Notes: a model not told the origin generated them from the sequence alone. Counted from the stretch's first letter, positions 44,814-57,350 are shown. The stretch is DNA of 64,000 nucleotides from Macropodus opercularis (GCA_030770545.1 JAUCMP010000028.1:14341501-14405500); one strand, 5' to 3'. Numbers and translations are program-made.

Positions 44814-45048
44814 TGTAGCAGCCGTCCAGAGCAAGAATGAAGCTTTACTGGTCGTTTCGCTACTTTTTATATCCTTAATTATTACTATTACCAATAGTTA
44901 CCATTATCTACCGTAACCGACCGTAAGAGCCTCTTTCCGAGGGGCTGCCAGTAGCGAAACTGCACAGGAAGTTGAAACGTCAAAATAAAAGCACACAGCT
45001 CAAACTTAAAAAATGTCAGTGACAAGGAATTATTTAAACAATAAAAGC
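44814..45048 (-). repeat. BEL 3' LTR
   Basis: Direct repeat of 51503-51744. Shares TTTACTGGTCGTTTCGCTA and TTTCCGAGGGGCTGCCAGTA. Confidence 0.85.
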
Positions 45049-45592
45049 GTTTGTGTTGTTTCCTTCCTTCTGTGGTTACAAATGGGCCAAAACAGTCCAT
45101 GCCGCAGTATGTGAAGGGCGGAGAAGGTTCTAGGCGTTCTGCAGGTAGGTTGCTCACTTTCTGACCTTCTGGAGTTTTGCGTAGTCTGCAGCAGATGACA
45201 CACTGACGAATGAATGAAGCAACAGTTCTGCTCATTCCAGGGATCCAGTAACCGCTTGATCTGATTTCATTTGTGGTGAATCCTTTTCCTTGGTGCTTTG
45301 TTTTATCATGACAGTGAGACATTATGAGTTTAGTTACATGATGCTCCTTTGGGATCACAATAGGGTTTTTGAAAGAGCTACTAGTTGGTGAATGTTGAAG
45401 TCTCCCTCTCACCTTGAGGAGACCATCCGTGTCAATAAAAACACCCAGTCGGTACAGTTTGTCATGACGTGTGAGTTGGTTTCCTTTGCTTAACAGTTTT
45501 ATTTGATTTCCGTATGCTTGACTTTGCACTTCACTGATTATTACACACTGAGCACTTTCCTGTTCACTTACTGATGCAGGTGCCTTTGACTT
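45049..45592 (-). pseudogene. BEL integrase fragment
   Basis: Minus-strand frame with the H2C2 zinc-binding region (HCHDKTKHQGKGFT ... FIRQCVICCRLR) and the start of the catalytic core around YCGMDCFGPF. It stops at the LTR, so most of the core is missing. The solo LTR separates it from the upstream pol region. Confidence 0.75.
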
Positions 45593-46039
45593 TGTCACGA
45601 TCCACATTTCTGGCCCACCGGAGCTCTTACTCTGAAGGCTCCGGTGGGGATCGCTCCTTCCTGTCATTGCCACTCTCAGTCTGATTCCCTACACCTGCCT
45701 GATTATCAACACCTGTTACTGACCTGCTTTCTTAAACCCTCGTCTCAGCTCTCTCATTGTCAGATCGTCGACCGTCACTCTCGGACGCCAGATCACAGAC
45801 CCTGACCCAAGTTCGTGAAACCTGATCCTCGTGAGTGTCACGATCTCACGATCTGGCCTGTTCTGATCTGTCTCTCTGCCCCTAGATCCAGAGGAGAATC
45901 GGTTTTCCCGTCACCACCCCGGCTTCCCTCCCGTGCCCCACATTTAAGTGTGAAATAAATTCATTATTACACTCTTCTCCTGGTCTGTGATTCAGCTCGC
46001 TCTATTTCCTGCTCAACATCCTGCTCTTAAATTGTGACA
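45593..46039 (+). mobile_element. Solo LTR inside BEL pol
   Basis: A 447-bp unit starts TGTCACGATCC and ends TTGTGACA, so its termini form a short inverted repeat. It contains AATAAA (about 45955) and is flanked by the 5-bp near-repeat GACTT / GCCTT. It has the same TGTCACGATC start as the Gypsy LTR at 27859. Internal recombination between two LTRs would leave this. Confidence 0.7.
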
Positions 46040-46051
46040 GCCTTGCCTTGT

Positions 46052-47830
46052 TTAGCTCTTCTTATGGAGACGTGCTACAGCTTTAACTGCCTTGGACCAT
46101 GTTGAGAACTTGCACAAGCGTTCAGAAAGACTAGCAGCATCTGTGACTCTTGTTAACATCGCCTGAACCTTTCTGACTTCTGGGTCTCCTATGGACAGAT
46201 CCAGCTGAACACTTTTTGGTGTGAGTAATTCCTTTTCCCACAGGAAGGTGGGGCCAGTGAACCAGTTATAAGTGATTAACTCAGTTACGTTCAAACCCCT
46301 GGATGAGCTATTAGCTGGGTTTATTTTCGATGGAACGTAAAACCATTGTTGAGGGCTGGTGCTTTGTCTGATCTTTTGAACTCTATTTGCTACGAAAGTG
46401 TGAAAGCGGCGTGCATCATTGTTTATGTAGCCCAACACCACCTTTGAATCAGTCCAAAAATATTCCTTTGCTGAAGTGTAACTTAATTCCTCTCTCAACA
46501 TGTTACTGACTGTTAATGAAACCACAGCAGCTGTCAGTTCAAGTCTGGGGATCGTTTTCAGTTTAATGGGAGCAACACGGGCCTTTGCTATTACTAGGGA
46601 ACAGTGAATCTCACCTTTAACATTTTTGGCTCTCAGGTAGGTGCACTGTCCATAGCCGCTTGAGCTTGCATCTGAAAAGTGATGCAACTCCATTTCCTTT
46701 GCCTCACCAAACCCTTTGGGTAAGCAATAGCGAGTTATTTTTAGCTTTCCCAGCTGTGCAAAGTCACTTTGCCGTCTCTCCCACCTTGGCTTTAGCAGAT
46801 CTGGTAAGGAATCGTCCCAACCAATGCCGTGCTGGCACATTTCCTGCAGGATTCTTTTTCCGTTTAACACATATGGCGCTAAGAATCCGAGTGGGTCATA
46901 AATTGATGCAACAGTGGATAGAATGCCTTGGCGTGTCGCTGGTTGGTTCTTTAGTGTGTTATCAAATGTAAAACAGTCCTTGTCAATGTTCCACTGGATG
47001 CCTAAGGCTCTTTCTTGTGGCATGTCTTTGAACGTCAAATCTTTAGTATTTGAGTTAACAGAACATTCAGATGGAGGGATGCTTTGCAAAACAGTGTGAC
47101 TGTCAGAGATTAACTTGTGTAGCCGGAGACTGCCCTTGCTGCATATCTCTATGGCCTCTTGTGCCAACTGTACTGCTTATTTTACCGGGTTTATGCTTGT
47201 AACTCCATCGTCCACGTAGAAGTCCCTTTCTATGAACTGTGCTCCTGCTGGATGTGACTGGCAGTGTTCTTTGGCCAAATATTTCAGTCCATAGTTTGCA
47301 CAACCTGGAGATGATGCTGCTCCAAAGAGATGCACCTTCATTCTGTGTATTCTGGGCTGTGTGCTGGTATCGCTGTTTTTCCACCGCAAGAAACGTAGAT
47401 AGTCTCTGTCCTTTTCTTGGACATGAAACTGGTGAAACATCTTCTCTATATCACACATGAGAGCAATCGGATGTTGTCTGAACCTGAGGAGAACACCAGT
47501 TAGATTGTTTATTAAGTCTGGTCCTTGGAGAAGATGATCGTTGAGACTTGTACCATTGTGCTTTGCTGAGCAATCGAATACCATGCGTAACTTTGTGGGC
47601 TTTTTGGGGTGATAAATCCCATGATGTGGAATGTACCATTGCTCACCTTGTATTCCTTTGTTGTGCACTTCTTCAACATCTCCTCTTTCAATGATATCCT
47701 CCATGTATGCTATGTAGTCTCTTTTGTATTTCTCATCTTTGCTGAGCTTTCGCTTTAAGTGTTCTAGTCTGATTTCTGCAAGCCTTTTGTTGTCTGGTAA
47801 GAATGGCCGTTGTTTGAATGGTAGAGGCAT
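46052..47830 (-). pseudogene. BEL reverse transcriptase and RNase H region
   Basis: RT (47177-47830) shows KLRMVFDCSAKHNGTSLNDH, ALMCDIEKMFHQF and the catalytic YVDD (FYVDDGVT). An in-frame TAA at about 47174 ends it. The frame resumes at 47167 through YDPLGFLAPYVLNGKRILQ, HHFSDASSSGYGQ and WTDSKVVLGYI (RNase H-like) and ends at 46052. This is the best-preserved part of the element. Confidence 0.8.
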
Positions 47831-49564
47831 CTCACAGTGTCCTTGTTCATTTTCCTTATTCCTTCCCTTAGTTTGTCTAGAAAGATGAGCTCCTCTTGTG
47901 AGACTGTTCTGTTGCTTGCTTTGTCGTCCTTAAAATCTGACTCAAGAGCACTTATCACATCTATGGGGGTGATGGGAGGAAGTTCCCTTACCATAACTCT
48001 GTGACACAGGCTTCTTTCAGCTTCCATTAGGCCTGGTGTAGAGCTGCCAACGATGCTCCACCCTAAATCGGTCTGTATGGCAAATGGCTCGTTATCCTTT
48101 CCGAACAGAACCTGTTTTGGAGCTAGAGTTCTTGGGCAATTAAATCCAATGAGAAGTCCTACATCAAAACTTAGGAGAGGTGGCATTTTGTCAACGATCT
48201 CTGACATGTGATGCCATTGCTTTGCCGTTTCATTGGTGGGTATATTGTCATAGTTAAACGGAATATATGTATGATGGTGGAAGATCAATGTAAATACTGG
48301 AGTAATATCCTCTCACTCGCAGTCCTGATACTCTCTGACTTTTGACCATAGCATGAACTCCCAGCATTGTAGTCAGCTTTAGCTTGACAGGATGAGAGTC
48401 TGCTTGTAGGTGGTTGCTTATTTCTCCACTGATGAATGTGTTATCACTCTGAGTGTCCAACAAGGCGTACACTAACTGTTCACTGGATGGATTTTGAATT
48501 GTGGACACCCACACTGGGACGATAATAGAAGTACTATTAGATTGACCCACCTTTGTGGTGTTGAGAGCTGTGACTGCTGTGGCACCATTTGCTGTAGTTG
48601 TGATGACTGCGTTTGGAGTCCTTTCATGCGTCTTGTGACTTTCGTTATGCAGACACGCAAGCCTTCCTTGCAGATATCACAAGTGTGACGGTGGCGACAG
48701 TCTCTGGCATTGTGACCCACCTTTAAGCACCCATAGCACAACTTATTATCCTTAACAAATGTTCTTTTGTCTTCTAGAAGCCTCTCTGAGAAGCTTGGGC
48801 ACTTTGACAACTGATGCTCTTCGTCTTTGCAAAATATGCAGGGGCCCTTTAAAGTGTTGTAAAGACTTGGGTTATGGATCTATTTGATTTAATCTCCTTT
48901 ATAATTCTCTAGGAGTGAGCTGCATGAATGGAGTGCATGTGAAGAAGTCACTGGGTTACATGCAATCTCTGCCTCAAATGCTACAAACTGTGCAAAATCC
49001 TTAAAAGAGGGGAAGTCTTTACCTTCTATAAGAGCAACTGTGACTTGACGATTCCAACGTGTAGCCAACCATTCAGGAACCTTCTGTAATAACCTTTGGT
49101 TTTCCTCACAGTCATTTAGTATTTCTAGGCCTTTCACATGTGGCATTGCCTGTAGGGAGGCTGTCAGAAAGTCTGAAACGTCCTTAAACCTTCTGCATCC
49201 TTGGAGTGGATTTTGTGCCACTTTGACAGTTTGTCTCTGAAAGCCTGTTGGATCACAAAAGGCTGACCATAACGCTGTTCAAGCTTTTTCCACGCATCAT
49301 TGTATGCCTCTTTATCACTTTGGTAAAATGTGCCCTCAAGATATTTCAGTGCTGGACCTGTAATTGTAATTGTAAGTGTAATTTATCAGCAGGAGGGATA
49401 CCTTTGGAGTCCACCAGTGAGATAAAGGAAGCCTTCCATTCTATGTAGGTGATGGGATCTCCGGGGAACACAGCAGGCTGGGGCACTGGGATTCTGTTTA
49501 TGGCTATACTGTCTTGGATAGCTTTGGCTAATAGGGAAATATCAGCAGGAGCTGAAGTGACCAT
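47764..49564 (-). pseudogene. BEL nucleocapsid and protease region, frameshifted
   Basis: 48472-48810 holds CYGCLKVGHNARDC and a second Cys cluster (nucleocapsid). 48254-48550 holds the retropepsin-like LLDTQSDNTFISGEI (DUF1758 type), and 47764-48288 leads to RT. 48889-49221 and 49346-49564 carry capsid-like stretches (FPGDPITYIEWKASF). Each piece is in a separate frame. Confidence 0.7.
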
Positions 49565-50516
49565 TTATGGGCTTGATTGGTGCACAGGGTTGAAGGCAGG
49601 AATAGAGGTGTTGTTTGGTTGCATGAGCCGGTGATATGAATCTGAAGCAGGCACAGATACTGGGCATGCAGGGATGATGTCGTCAGGCAGAACCATGAAG
49701 TTCTGACTGTCCATATCCGTTCTCATTTCTTTATCATAAACCTCTAGTTTTGCACATGCAGCTTGTATTTCTCTCTCAGCCTGCAAACGTTCCAGTTCCG
49801 ATTTTTATGCGTCCAATTCCCTCTTATGTTTCTCCTCCATGTCCCTTATTTTCTCCCTTTGTTTAATTTCCTGTTGTGTGATTCTGTATTGAGCCTCCTT
49901 TACAGCCAATTCAATTCATCTATTCTTTTGGCTGAAACACTTGATGTCTCAGAGCAGCGGCTTGACTGTGATGCGGTCCCGTATATGGGCTTAGCATGTT
50001 CATGTGCTAAGAGCTGATGAAGGCGCTGTCTTTCCCTTTCTGCATCATAATCGTCTATTGCCGCTAGACGCTACATGATAATTTTCATAATGTCTTTCGT
50101 TACAGCTTACACGAGTCCATTTTGCGTCTTATGGCAGGAGAGGGCGTGTGACGCTCTCTTAACTCGCTAAACGCCTTAGCCATGCTATTCACTGTTCCTT
50201 CTATGTTGTCGGCTATTTCTGCTAGCTTAGCGTCTGATAGCTCACTCTTGAGGTTTTCTCTGTATATTCTTACTTGGCCTTTCCAGTCTTCATATATGCT
50301 TAGCAGTCTTTTCTCCTTCTTGGTTTGGTCTTTGTTTTGGTAAGCGAGCATTTTCACCGTGGGCGCGCTGGGCCGCTCTGACCTGCGAGGTGCGGTTGGT
50401 TGAATGTTTTGCGGTTCAGCTCGCTGCCCTTCGCCACCTTGGAGCTGATCCCCTAAGTCTTGCGTCAACTCGCTTACTGTCCTCGCTTCATTTATTTGTT
50501 CTTCTATCGTCTCCAT
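49565..50516 (-). pseudogene. BEL gag N-terminal region
   Basis: The piece at 50100-50516 starts METIEEQINEARTVSELTQD and is charged and helical. A second piece at 49565-49786 includes EREIQAACAKLEVYDKEM. In family members this is the region before capsid. The two pieces are in different frames. Confidence 0.6.
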
Positions 50517-50623
50517 GTTGACTGTAACTTCCTCTCACCACAACCTTCGTCTGTTGCTGTAGCTCACCGCTGTGTAGTTGCCGTACCGTTCATGAAGTTC
50601 ACAGGCGGGTCGATGCAGCACAT

Positions 50624-51461
50624 GTTGTGTATAGTGATGGGCGATACCACCAAATTTGGTATCAATTCGATACCAAGTAACTACAGGGCCAGTATCGACG
50701 ATACCGATACTTTTGCACCTTAAAGGCAAATCATCATTGCACAGTGTTGATAAATATCTTTATGGCAACATGAATAATGCTCATGAACAGAAATACTTGC
50801 TTAAACGCTAATAATAAAATTATAATAAATTAGATCAATAAGTAAATTAAATTCAAATGTGAAAAAATATCTATTTTAAATTATAATAAATAAAATTGAA
50901 ATTAATACAAAATACTATTTCTTAAATTGAAAGATCATAGTGTTCAAGTAGAACAAAACAAATATAAAATAAATATTTAACAGTAAAACATCACCGGGAT
51001 GTTTCCGCTGCGCAGCTGGTGAGTGTGTGAGCACATGTTCATGTACCGGCAGCTTCGATGCATAATTCTGCGACTTTTAAAGCCGCTTCTAACCGTAGAT
51101 ATTGTGTATGTCCACGTATATAAACGTCTCTGCCGCTCAGCTGGTCTGCGCATGTGTAGGTTCCAGCTGCTCTACGGTGCAGATTCTTTTTCACAGCTGC
51201 CTACGTGGGATCTTGTCAGTGTGATCAACCCAAACTACCTCAACAATCTTTGGGGAAGTAAAATAATGGTTCATTTCATTTTTTATATTTTATAACACAT
51301 TAAGTTAAAAACTAAAAACGATCAGAAGTGAAAAGTAATTGCACGTTTTTATTAGGAGTAGTATCGAGCAATACTTAAGAAAGTATCGATTCCAAAGTAT
51401 CGGTCAGCGGGTATCGAAGTATCGATTCCAGAGAGTCGATATTCCCATCTCTAGTTGTGTA
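50624..51461. mobile_element. hAT-type nonautonomous element with 8-bp TSD
   Basis: The body 50632-51453 is flanked by the exact 8-bp repeat GTTGTGTA (50624-50631 and 51454-51461). The termini are imperfect inverted repeats, TAGTGATGGGCGATA and, on the other strand, TAGAGATGGGAATAT. Subterminal GTATCGAT palindromes occur at both ends. It has no transposase ORF. The 8-bp duplication is diagnostic of the hAT superfamily (established knowledge). It lies in the leader of the BEL element. Confidence 0.85.
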
Positions 51462-51502
51462 GCTCCGACTCCTCGGGCCACGGTCTGGAGGAAAGCTCTT
51501 AC

Positions 51503-51744
51503 TGTAGCAGGCCCCCCGACCAAGAATGAAGCTTTACTGGTCGTTTCGCTATTTTTTATTTCCTTATTTATTACTATTACCAACAGTTACCATTATCTAC
51601 CGTAACAGACCGTAAGAGCTTGTGCCTCTTTCCGAGGGGCTGCCAGTAACGAAACTGCACAGGAAGTTGAAACGTCAAAATAAAAGCACACAGCTCAAAC
51701 TTAAAAAATGTCAGTGACAAGGAATTATTTAAACAATAAAAGCA
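51503..51744 (-). repeat. BEL 5' LTR
   Basis: Direct repeat of 44814-45048. On its right the LRR-array intron resumes with CTCTGATCAGTGATGTTTGG. Confidence 0.85.
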
Positions 51745-52638
51745 CTCTGATCAGTGATGTTTGGTCTCTAATGAGTAGAGAGACTTTGTTGCTGTGGATC
51801 ATCATTGTTGTTTGCTTTGTTAGTTCATGTTTCCTTGTTGTGACTAGATTTAGTTGGACTGAGGCAGATGTTCTATAGTAGTAACAGTGAACTGACTGCA
51901 GATGGACAAACTGAGTCTTTCTGAAACAATATGAACTAACTGAACTAAATGATTCACTGTCGACGCGTTTGATCATTAGTTTGGCGATATCTGCTGGTGA
52001 ACTCGTGACATTACATCCATTTACTGGGCAGCGTCATGAAAGTGAGGCTCTAGTTGAGAACAACAAAGACGTCTCATTAAAATTATCTGGTTTGTGATTC
52101 TGCTTTAAAATCACTCTTTAAATGTCTCTTCTACTTCAGTGACTTTAGATGAGGACACATTCAGATTCATTTTGAATTTATTAATTCTCCAGTGGGAAAA
52201 AGCCACATTTGAACGTGGATCTGCTTCATCCCAGCCCAACGCTCTACACACTAAACCACCAAGTTGCTTTCCTAGTAATGACACATGTAGTTGTGCTGTT
52301 GTTATAGTTTGTGTCTATGTCTCCTTCTATTGTAGTGGATTAATCTCAACCCTAAACTCTTTCCCTCAGTGTTAATGAATGGAAACACTGCAGTGTTGAT
52401 CACAAACTCTCTACTACACTGAAAACCCACAAAGTCTGAAGGATTCTCTGCACTGATCAGCTCACTTTGAGTTTTACAAGCCGTCCTGTGTTCACAACAC
52501 ATCAAACACATCCTGATGCTCTGTGACGTAATGAGACCTTGTGTCTGGTGTCACGTGATGTTTGGCGTCGTGAAGCAAGACCCAAGGTCCCGTGGTGCTT
52601 TTATTTTGAAAACTCAATACGGTGTCGAGCTGCCTTAC

Positions 52639-52812
52639 TGTAGAGTCTGCAGTCGACAGTCTGGACTCTCCAGGAAACCACACAACTGCTCCACTGCTGA
52701 ATGCTTTAGGTCGTTTCTACTCAGGTCCAGTTCTGTCAGATGGGACGGGCTGGACTTCAGAGCTGAGACCAGAGAACCACAGCTGATCTCTGACAACCTG
52801 CAGGACATCAAT
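52639..52812 (-). CDS. NLR-type LRR exon 5, type A
   Basis: Variable face: LMSCRLSE, SSPSHL, LDLSRNDLKHSA (H for D). Donor is ACA|GTAAGG. It keeps the same 174-bp form and the same TTTATTCAG acceptor. Confidence 0.75.
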
Positions 52813-53631
52813 CTGAATAAAGAAACAAAGACATAGATCAAATCATTAATAATCAGATTTGTCCTGATCAGTGATGTTTGGTCTCTAATGAGTAGAGAGA
52901 CTCTGTTGCTGTGGATCATCATGATGTGTCAGCTTCTACACACATCAACCACATGTCAACACAACATTCATGCACCTGTTGATGTCAACACTAATTCAGA
53001 ACCTGCTGCTTCTGGAAGCACAAGAGAAACATCACAACACATGTGACAGACTGAAAACCTACTAAAAGACCTTGACATCATCACTGAAATGGATCAGACT
53101 TCACAGAACCACAACTGGTCCAGTAAATGTGTCCTGGTTGGTTCTGATCAGAAAATTTAAAGATGATGACACATTAAACTCAACAAAACATTTTTGAAAT
53201 TCCAGGTTAAAGATGATTTAATGGAGCTTCAGTCACACGTTGAAACATCAAATCAAATCATTTATAGCTGATGGTCTGAAACTTCTGGAACCAACAGTTT
53301 GGTTCTTTAAACATTTTCAACTAATTTATCAAGTCAATTCAATTCTAGGAAACATGTGATTCAGCAAACAGACGTTTAAAGACGTCAGTCTGTCACATTC
53401 TCCAGATGGAGATTTGATCACGTACATTTAATCTGGTTTAAACCAAACCTCAGTTCAACTACCACCCAACATTCTCTACAGTTTCTGGAGTAACATCAGT
53501 GAGAAAAGTGAGTGTGTAAGATCTGAAGGTTGAAATTCAGCAAAATAAACAAGAAATATATTAATTTATCTCAGCGTTGGTTTATTTGTGGTTTAAACAC
53601 AGAAGTTCTACAGTAGTAACAGTGAACTCAC

Positions 53632-53775
53632 CTCAGAGTCTGCAGTCGACAGTCTGGACTCTCCAGGAAACCACACAACTGCTCCACAGCTGAATCCTTC
53701 AGGTTGTTGTAACTCAGGTCCAGTTCTGTCAGATGGACCGGATCATTCTCCAGAACTGGGATCAGAGAACCACAG
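53632..53775 (-). pseudogene. NLR-type LRR exon 4, 5'-shortened
   Basis: The downstream half is normal (LTELDLSYNNLKDSAVEQLC ... RLQTLR, donor GAG|GTGAGT). The start is changed (SLIPVLENDPVHL), and the first 30 bases of the exon, with the usual acceptor, are missing. An alternative CCACATCCAG acceptor would give a 144-bp exon that keeps frame. It is either a pseudo-exon or a shortened repeat. Confidence 0.55.
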
Positions 53776-53874
53776 CTGGATGTGGAATCAACAAGACATG
53801 GATCAAATCATTAATAGTCAGGTTAGTGTTGATCAGTGATGTTTAGTCTCTAATGAGTAGAGAGACGGTGTCTG

Positions 53875-53975
53875 CTGGGTTTTCTCTGCGTCTTCCAGTT
53901 TCCTCCCACAGTCCAAAGACACAACCAGGTTGATGGAGTCTAAACTGTCCGTAGGTGTGAGAGTGACAGTAAGTG
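53875..53975 (+). repeat. SINE fragment
   Basis: TTTCCTCCCACAGTCCAAAG and GTAGGTGTGAGAGTGACAG match the SINE body at 57.7 kb. Confidence 0.5.
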
Positions 53976-54212
53976 GTTAGTGGGAGAGAAATGGGAACCA
54001 ACACCTGTGTTTGCTAATAACAGAGGGTGTTGATGTTTCACGGGAAAGAGGAAGACAAGGGTTTAAAGAAAGGAAGGGAGTGTTATTAGTGTTGATCAAT
54101 GGCGTTTTGATTTTCATGTGGTTGTTGTTGATTCAGCAGTAACTACCTGGGGGTTCGTCTGTTGGACAAATGGAATAAACATTGTAGATAAACGAGGCAG
54201 CTGTGAACTGAC

Positions 54213-54386
54213 CTCAGAGTCTCCAGTCGATAGTCTGGACTCTCCACTAGATCTTTCAGCTGATTCACTGCTGAATCCTTCAGGTTGTTTCCCCTCAGGT
54301 CCAGTTCTGTCAGATGGGACGGGTTGGACTTCAGAGCTGAGCCCAGAGAACCACAGCTGATCTCTGACAACCTGCAGGACCTCAGT
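54213..54386 (-). CDS. NLR-type LRR exon 3, type B
   Basis: Type B ending KDLVESPDYRLETLR, as in the 33.5-kb exon, with LDLRGNNL and NQLKDL. Donor GAG|GTCAGT. Its sharing of the B ending with the last exon suggests that A/B order was duplicated as a block. Confidence 0.75.
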
Positions 54387-54419
54387 CTGAATAAAGAAAC
54401 AAACATGTGGATCACATCA

Positions 54420-57350
54420 GTAACTAGAAAAGGTAATTTTCCCAGAAATTAGATGGGAGAACTGTTCTGTTGCAGAAAGACACTGATGAGCTGCTGACCG
54501 ATGAAAATGCAGGTGATTTAAGGAACAACATGGAACAAAACCAGACTACAAGCAAAGATGACAAATATGAAAGAGTTGACCAAGATATTTCTTGTTATTA
54601 ATAACAAATGCATAATTTCATGCTAATATTTAAGGGGTGTGTTGGAAATAGACATCACTAAACTATAAAACAGTCTCAGTAACTAGACACAACTGACCAG
54701 TCAGAAGGAGAAATGTCACCATTAAAGTCAATGAATTGGAATGGTGCTTTTATTTTGAAAGGACTTTGAGGACACGTGCATGTTTAACTACTGAACAATC
54801 CAACAAACTAATTAACTGATCATTAATATGATGTAGTTCAAGCAACAGCCTCCATTGCCAGTATTCAGTTCAGCTGTTTGAAGAATTTAATTTATTTTGA
54901 CGCAGGTCACTACTATTAAAAACAACCATTTCAATTAGTATCGAGAATCAACTAACAATAATCATAATTCTCAATATTAAATCTTTAACTTATAATGTCA
55001 CTTTTATTTTGAAAGGAGCTGGTGGAATGACTAAATTCAAACATGATCACTAACCATCACAAAGTCAAGTAATAGGCAGAATTTTCTATGTTCAGTTGGT
55101 TTACTTGATTTTAAAATTGTACGCTTTTATTTTGAGGATGTGTGGTTACTTACTAAACAATCCAATTGTCTGATTAACTGATCAGTAAGATGATAAAGTT
55201 CAAGCAACAAGCTTACGTGTCAGTTTTCAGTTCAGCTCTGAATATTTGACATTATTCTGAAAGCCATTTTAATTACTATCCAAAATGATCTAAGTATAAT
55301 CTCGATATTTTCGATATTAAAATCGTCTTAACACTGAGGAGTCTGAGCTGTCAATCAATCTGTCCCCTACACACCTGCTACGTTGTCATGGAGACCACTG
55401 GCCAAAGGCAGGAAAGTGCTAAGTCATTGTAGTGAAGGGGGAGCTGGACCCCTGCTAAACGGGCTAAAACCAGCAAAACTAGAAATGTTATCACCAAAAT
55501 AGCTCGACTTTATGAAAGACGAGGCTTTAATGAGCGACTGGTGTCAGTTTTATGTCTGAGGACTGAACATTGTGGCCACGGCAGCGATTTCAAAATGTTT
55601 TTTCTGTGCGACGGAGCGACGATAGGACAGATTTTCCTATGACTCTATGGGAGACGTCAGCGAGACGGAGTTTAAAGGCTGTAGAGAGAAGTGTGTAGGT
55701 CTGTTGTTTAACCAGACACATCACTAGAAAGAAGACACACATGGCTACGCTTTAGCGGGAAATTAACAGATTGTGGCTGTTTTGACAATTTAAAAAGAAA
55801 AGTAACAGCTCACAACGTCTGAAGACGACACATTTAGGAAGTTGAACCACGTTTCTCCAACAAACGGTCAAGAAGCATTTAGACCAGAAAATGAGGCCAA
55901 CTAATAACTAGTGCGCTGTTGCAGCTCTCACACTAATAATCAGTCAAGTGTGTTGCTCACTGTGAGTTTAACCAGGTTCGTTGTTTTCTCTGCTCAGGTC
56001 TTTCATTCATTCCTAACAGTGGCTCCACCTGCTGAGGAGCCTGAGGCCCTTTGCAGTGAGCAGCCTCTGGTGAGGACACTGTGACTCTGTGGTGGCCTCT
56101 GCTCTCACTACGCTGTGGTCTGTGGGGAGCAGGCAGCACGGACCCACACACAGAGACTCAACCAGCTGCTCAGGAGCCGGTTCTGGCCTGGCTCCACTGG
56201 ACTAGAGGATGGAGGTGGAGGATGTTGGCCAAGCTGCCAGTGGAGGCTCTGAGCAGCTCCTTCAGTGGAGATGGATCCACCTCCAGTATAGGAAGGAGCG
56301 ATGCCGCAGAACCTTCATTCCACCGTTAGACTGAGCAACCAACCAGTCTAACAGCCGCCGAGCATCACCTGCTACAGTTTACTTGGAACTTTATTTACAG
56401 AATTTTGTATTTGTAAAAATATTTTTATTTATTCATTCTTTTGCACCTTAATATTTTTTTTGTAGCTGTTGTAACAGTTGAATGTTCCCACTGTGAGATC
56501 AATAAAGAATCATATCCTATTTAAACCAAACACTAGTTGTGATGGTTCCTTATATCTCATGGTGTAATGAGCAGCTGCTTCTCTTCCACCTTGGTCTGTT
56601 CTTGTAACAGGCTCCACCAACATGCGATAGCTTGACTCTTGGTGTCTCTTGTTTTCCCTGCTCTCTCATTCCTGTCAATAGACACTCGCTTCCAGCCACA
56701 ACCAGCTCGTCAGACACATGGTTTGCTCGTCCACGTCGCACTGAGCCAGTCGGACCATGACGCACCTCTGCTTGAAGCTACTGATGTACAATCAGAACGT
56801 TATGACGCTCTGACCCACCTCCACACAACTGGGCTGAACCACACACTGGTCCAAAGACTCGACAGTCAGAACAGTGACACCTGCTGGTGGACTGTGAGAA
56901 CTGCACCTGAGGGGCTTGGAAAAAACCTTGATCATTGAAAGTGGTTTAGACTCTGAAAGTCCATGTTTGTTTTATTCTTAAATGACAGATATTGTGGGTA
57001 CAGCCGCTGCCCCACTGTTCCCGTTTAGAGGAGTCATGTGTTCGTTGTGTCCAAGTGTTGTATTTGCAGTGTGTTGTTTATTGTGTTATGATGACGTTGT
57101 ACAGTGTTTCTGGCCAACACTGTGAGTGTTGCGCTGGGCGTGGGACAGACCATCGCCGTGTCTGGATGCACGGTGTGTGATCGATGGCAGACGAAGCTGC
57201 TGCTTCATTGGAGCAGACAGGCAGAGATCTGACACTGTGTGTGTTCTGTTGGGCTGAATTATACATGAATTGACCCTTAGAATTAAATTAATTTATCTCA
57301 GCGTTAGTTCAGTTGTGGTTTAAACACAGAAGTTCTACAGTAGTAACAGT
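54420..57350. other. Intron/intergenic stretch in the LRR array
   Basis: No exon was seen. Two paralogous AT-rich stretches (about 54740-54990 and 54995-55330) repeat TTTTATTTTGAAAGG, CAATCCAACAAACTAATTAA-like and GTTCAAGCAACA blocks, an old local duplication. A LINE fragment lies at 56.2-56.5 kb. Confidence 0.4.
56225..56525 (+). mobile_element. LINE 3' end (RT C-terminus and tail)
   Basis: A frame encodes YRKERCRRTFIPPLD and then stops. It is followed by an AT-rich 3'-UTR ending CCACTGTGAGATCAATAAAG and ATCCTATTT. It is related to the tail inserted at 63.5 kb. Confidence 0.6.

Larger units (their letters stand above)
44814..51744 (-). mobile_element. BEL/Pao retrotransposon with both LTRs, degenerate
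   Basis: The direct LTRs 44814-45048 and 51503-51744 (TGTAGCA to AAAAGCA) differ by scattered changes and a 6-bp indel. Internal minus-strand gag and pol regions carry many stops and shifts. The distal integrase and 3' region are deleted up to the left LTR. The element was itself invaded by a solo LTR (45593-46039) and by a hAT-type element (50632-51453). It is older than the BEL copy at 28-30 kb by LTR divergence. Confidence 0.85.
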
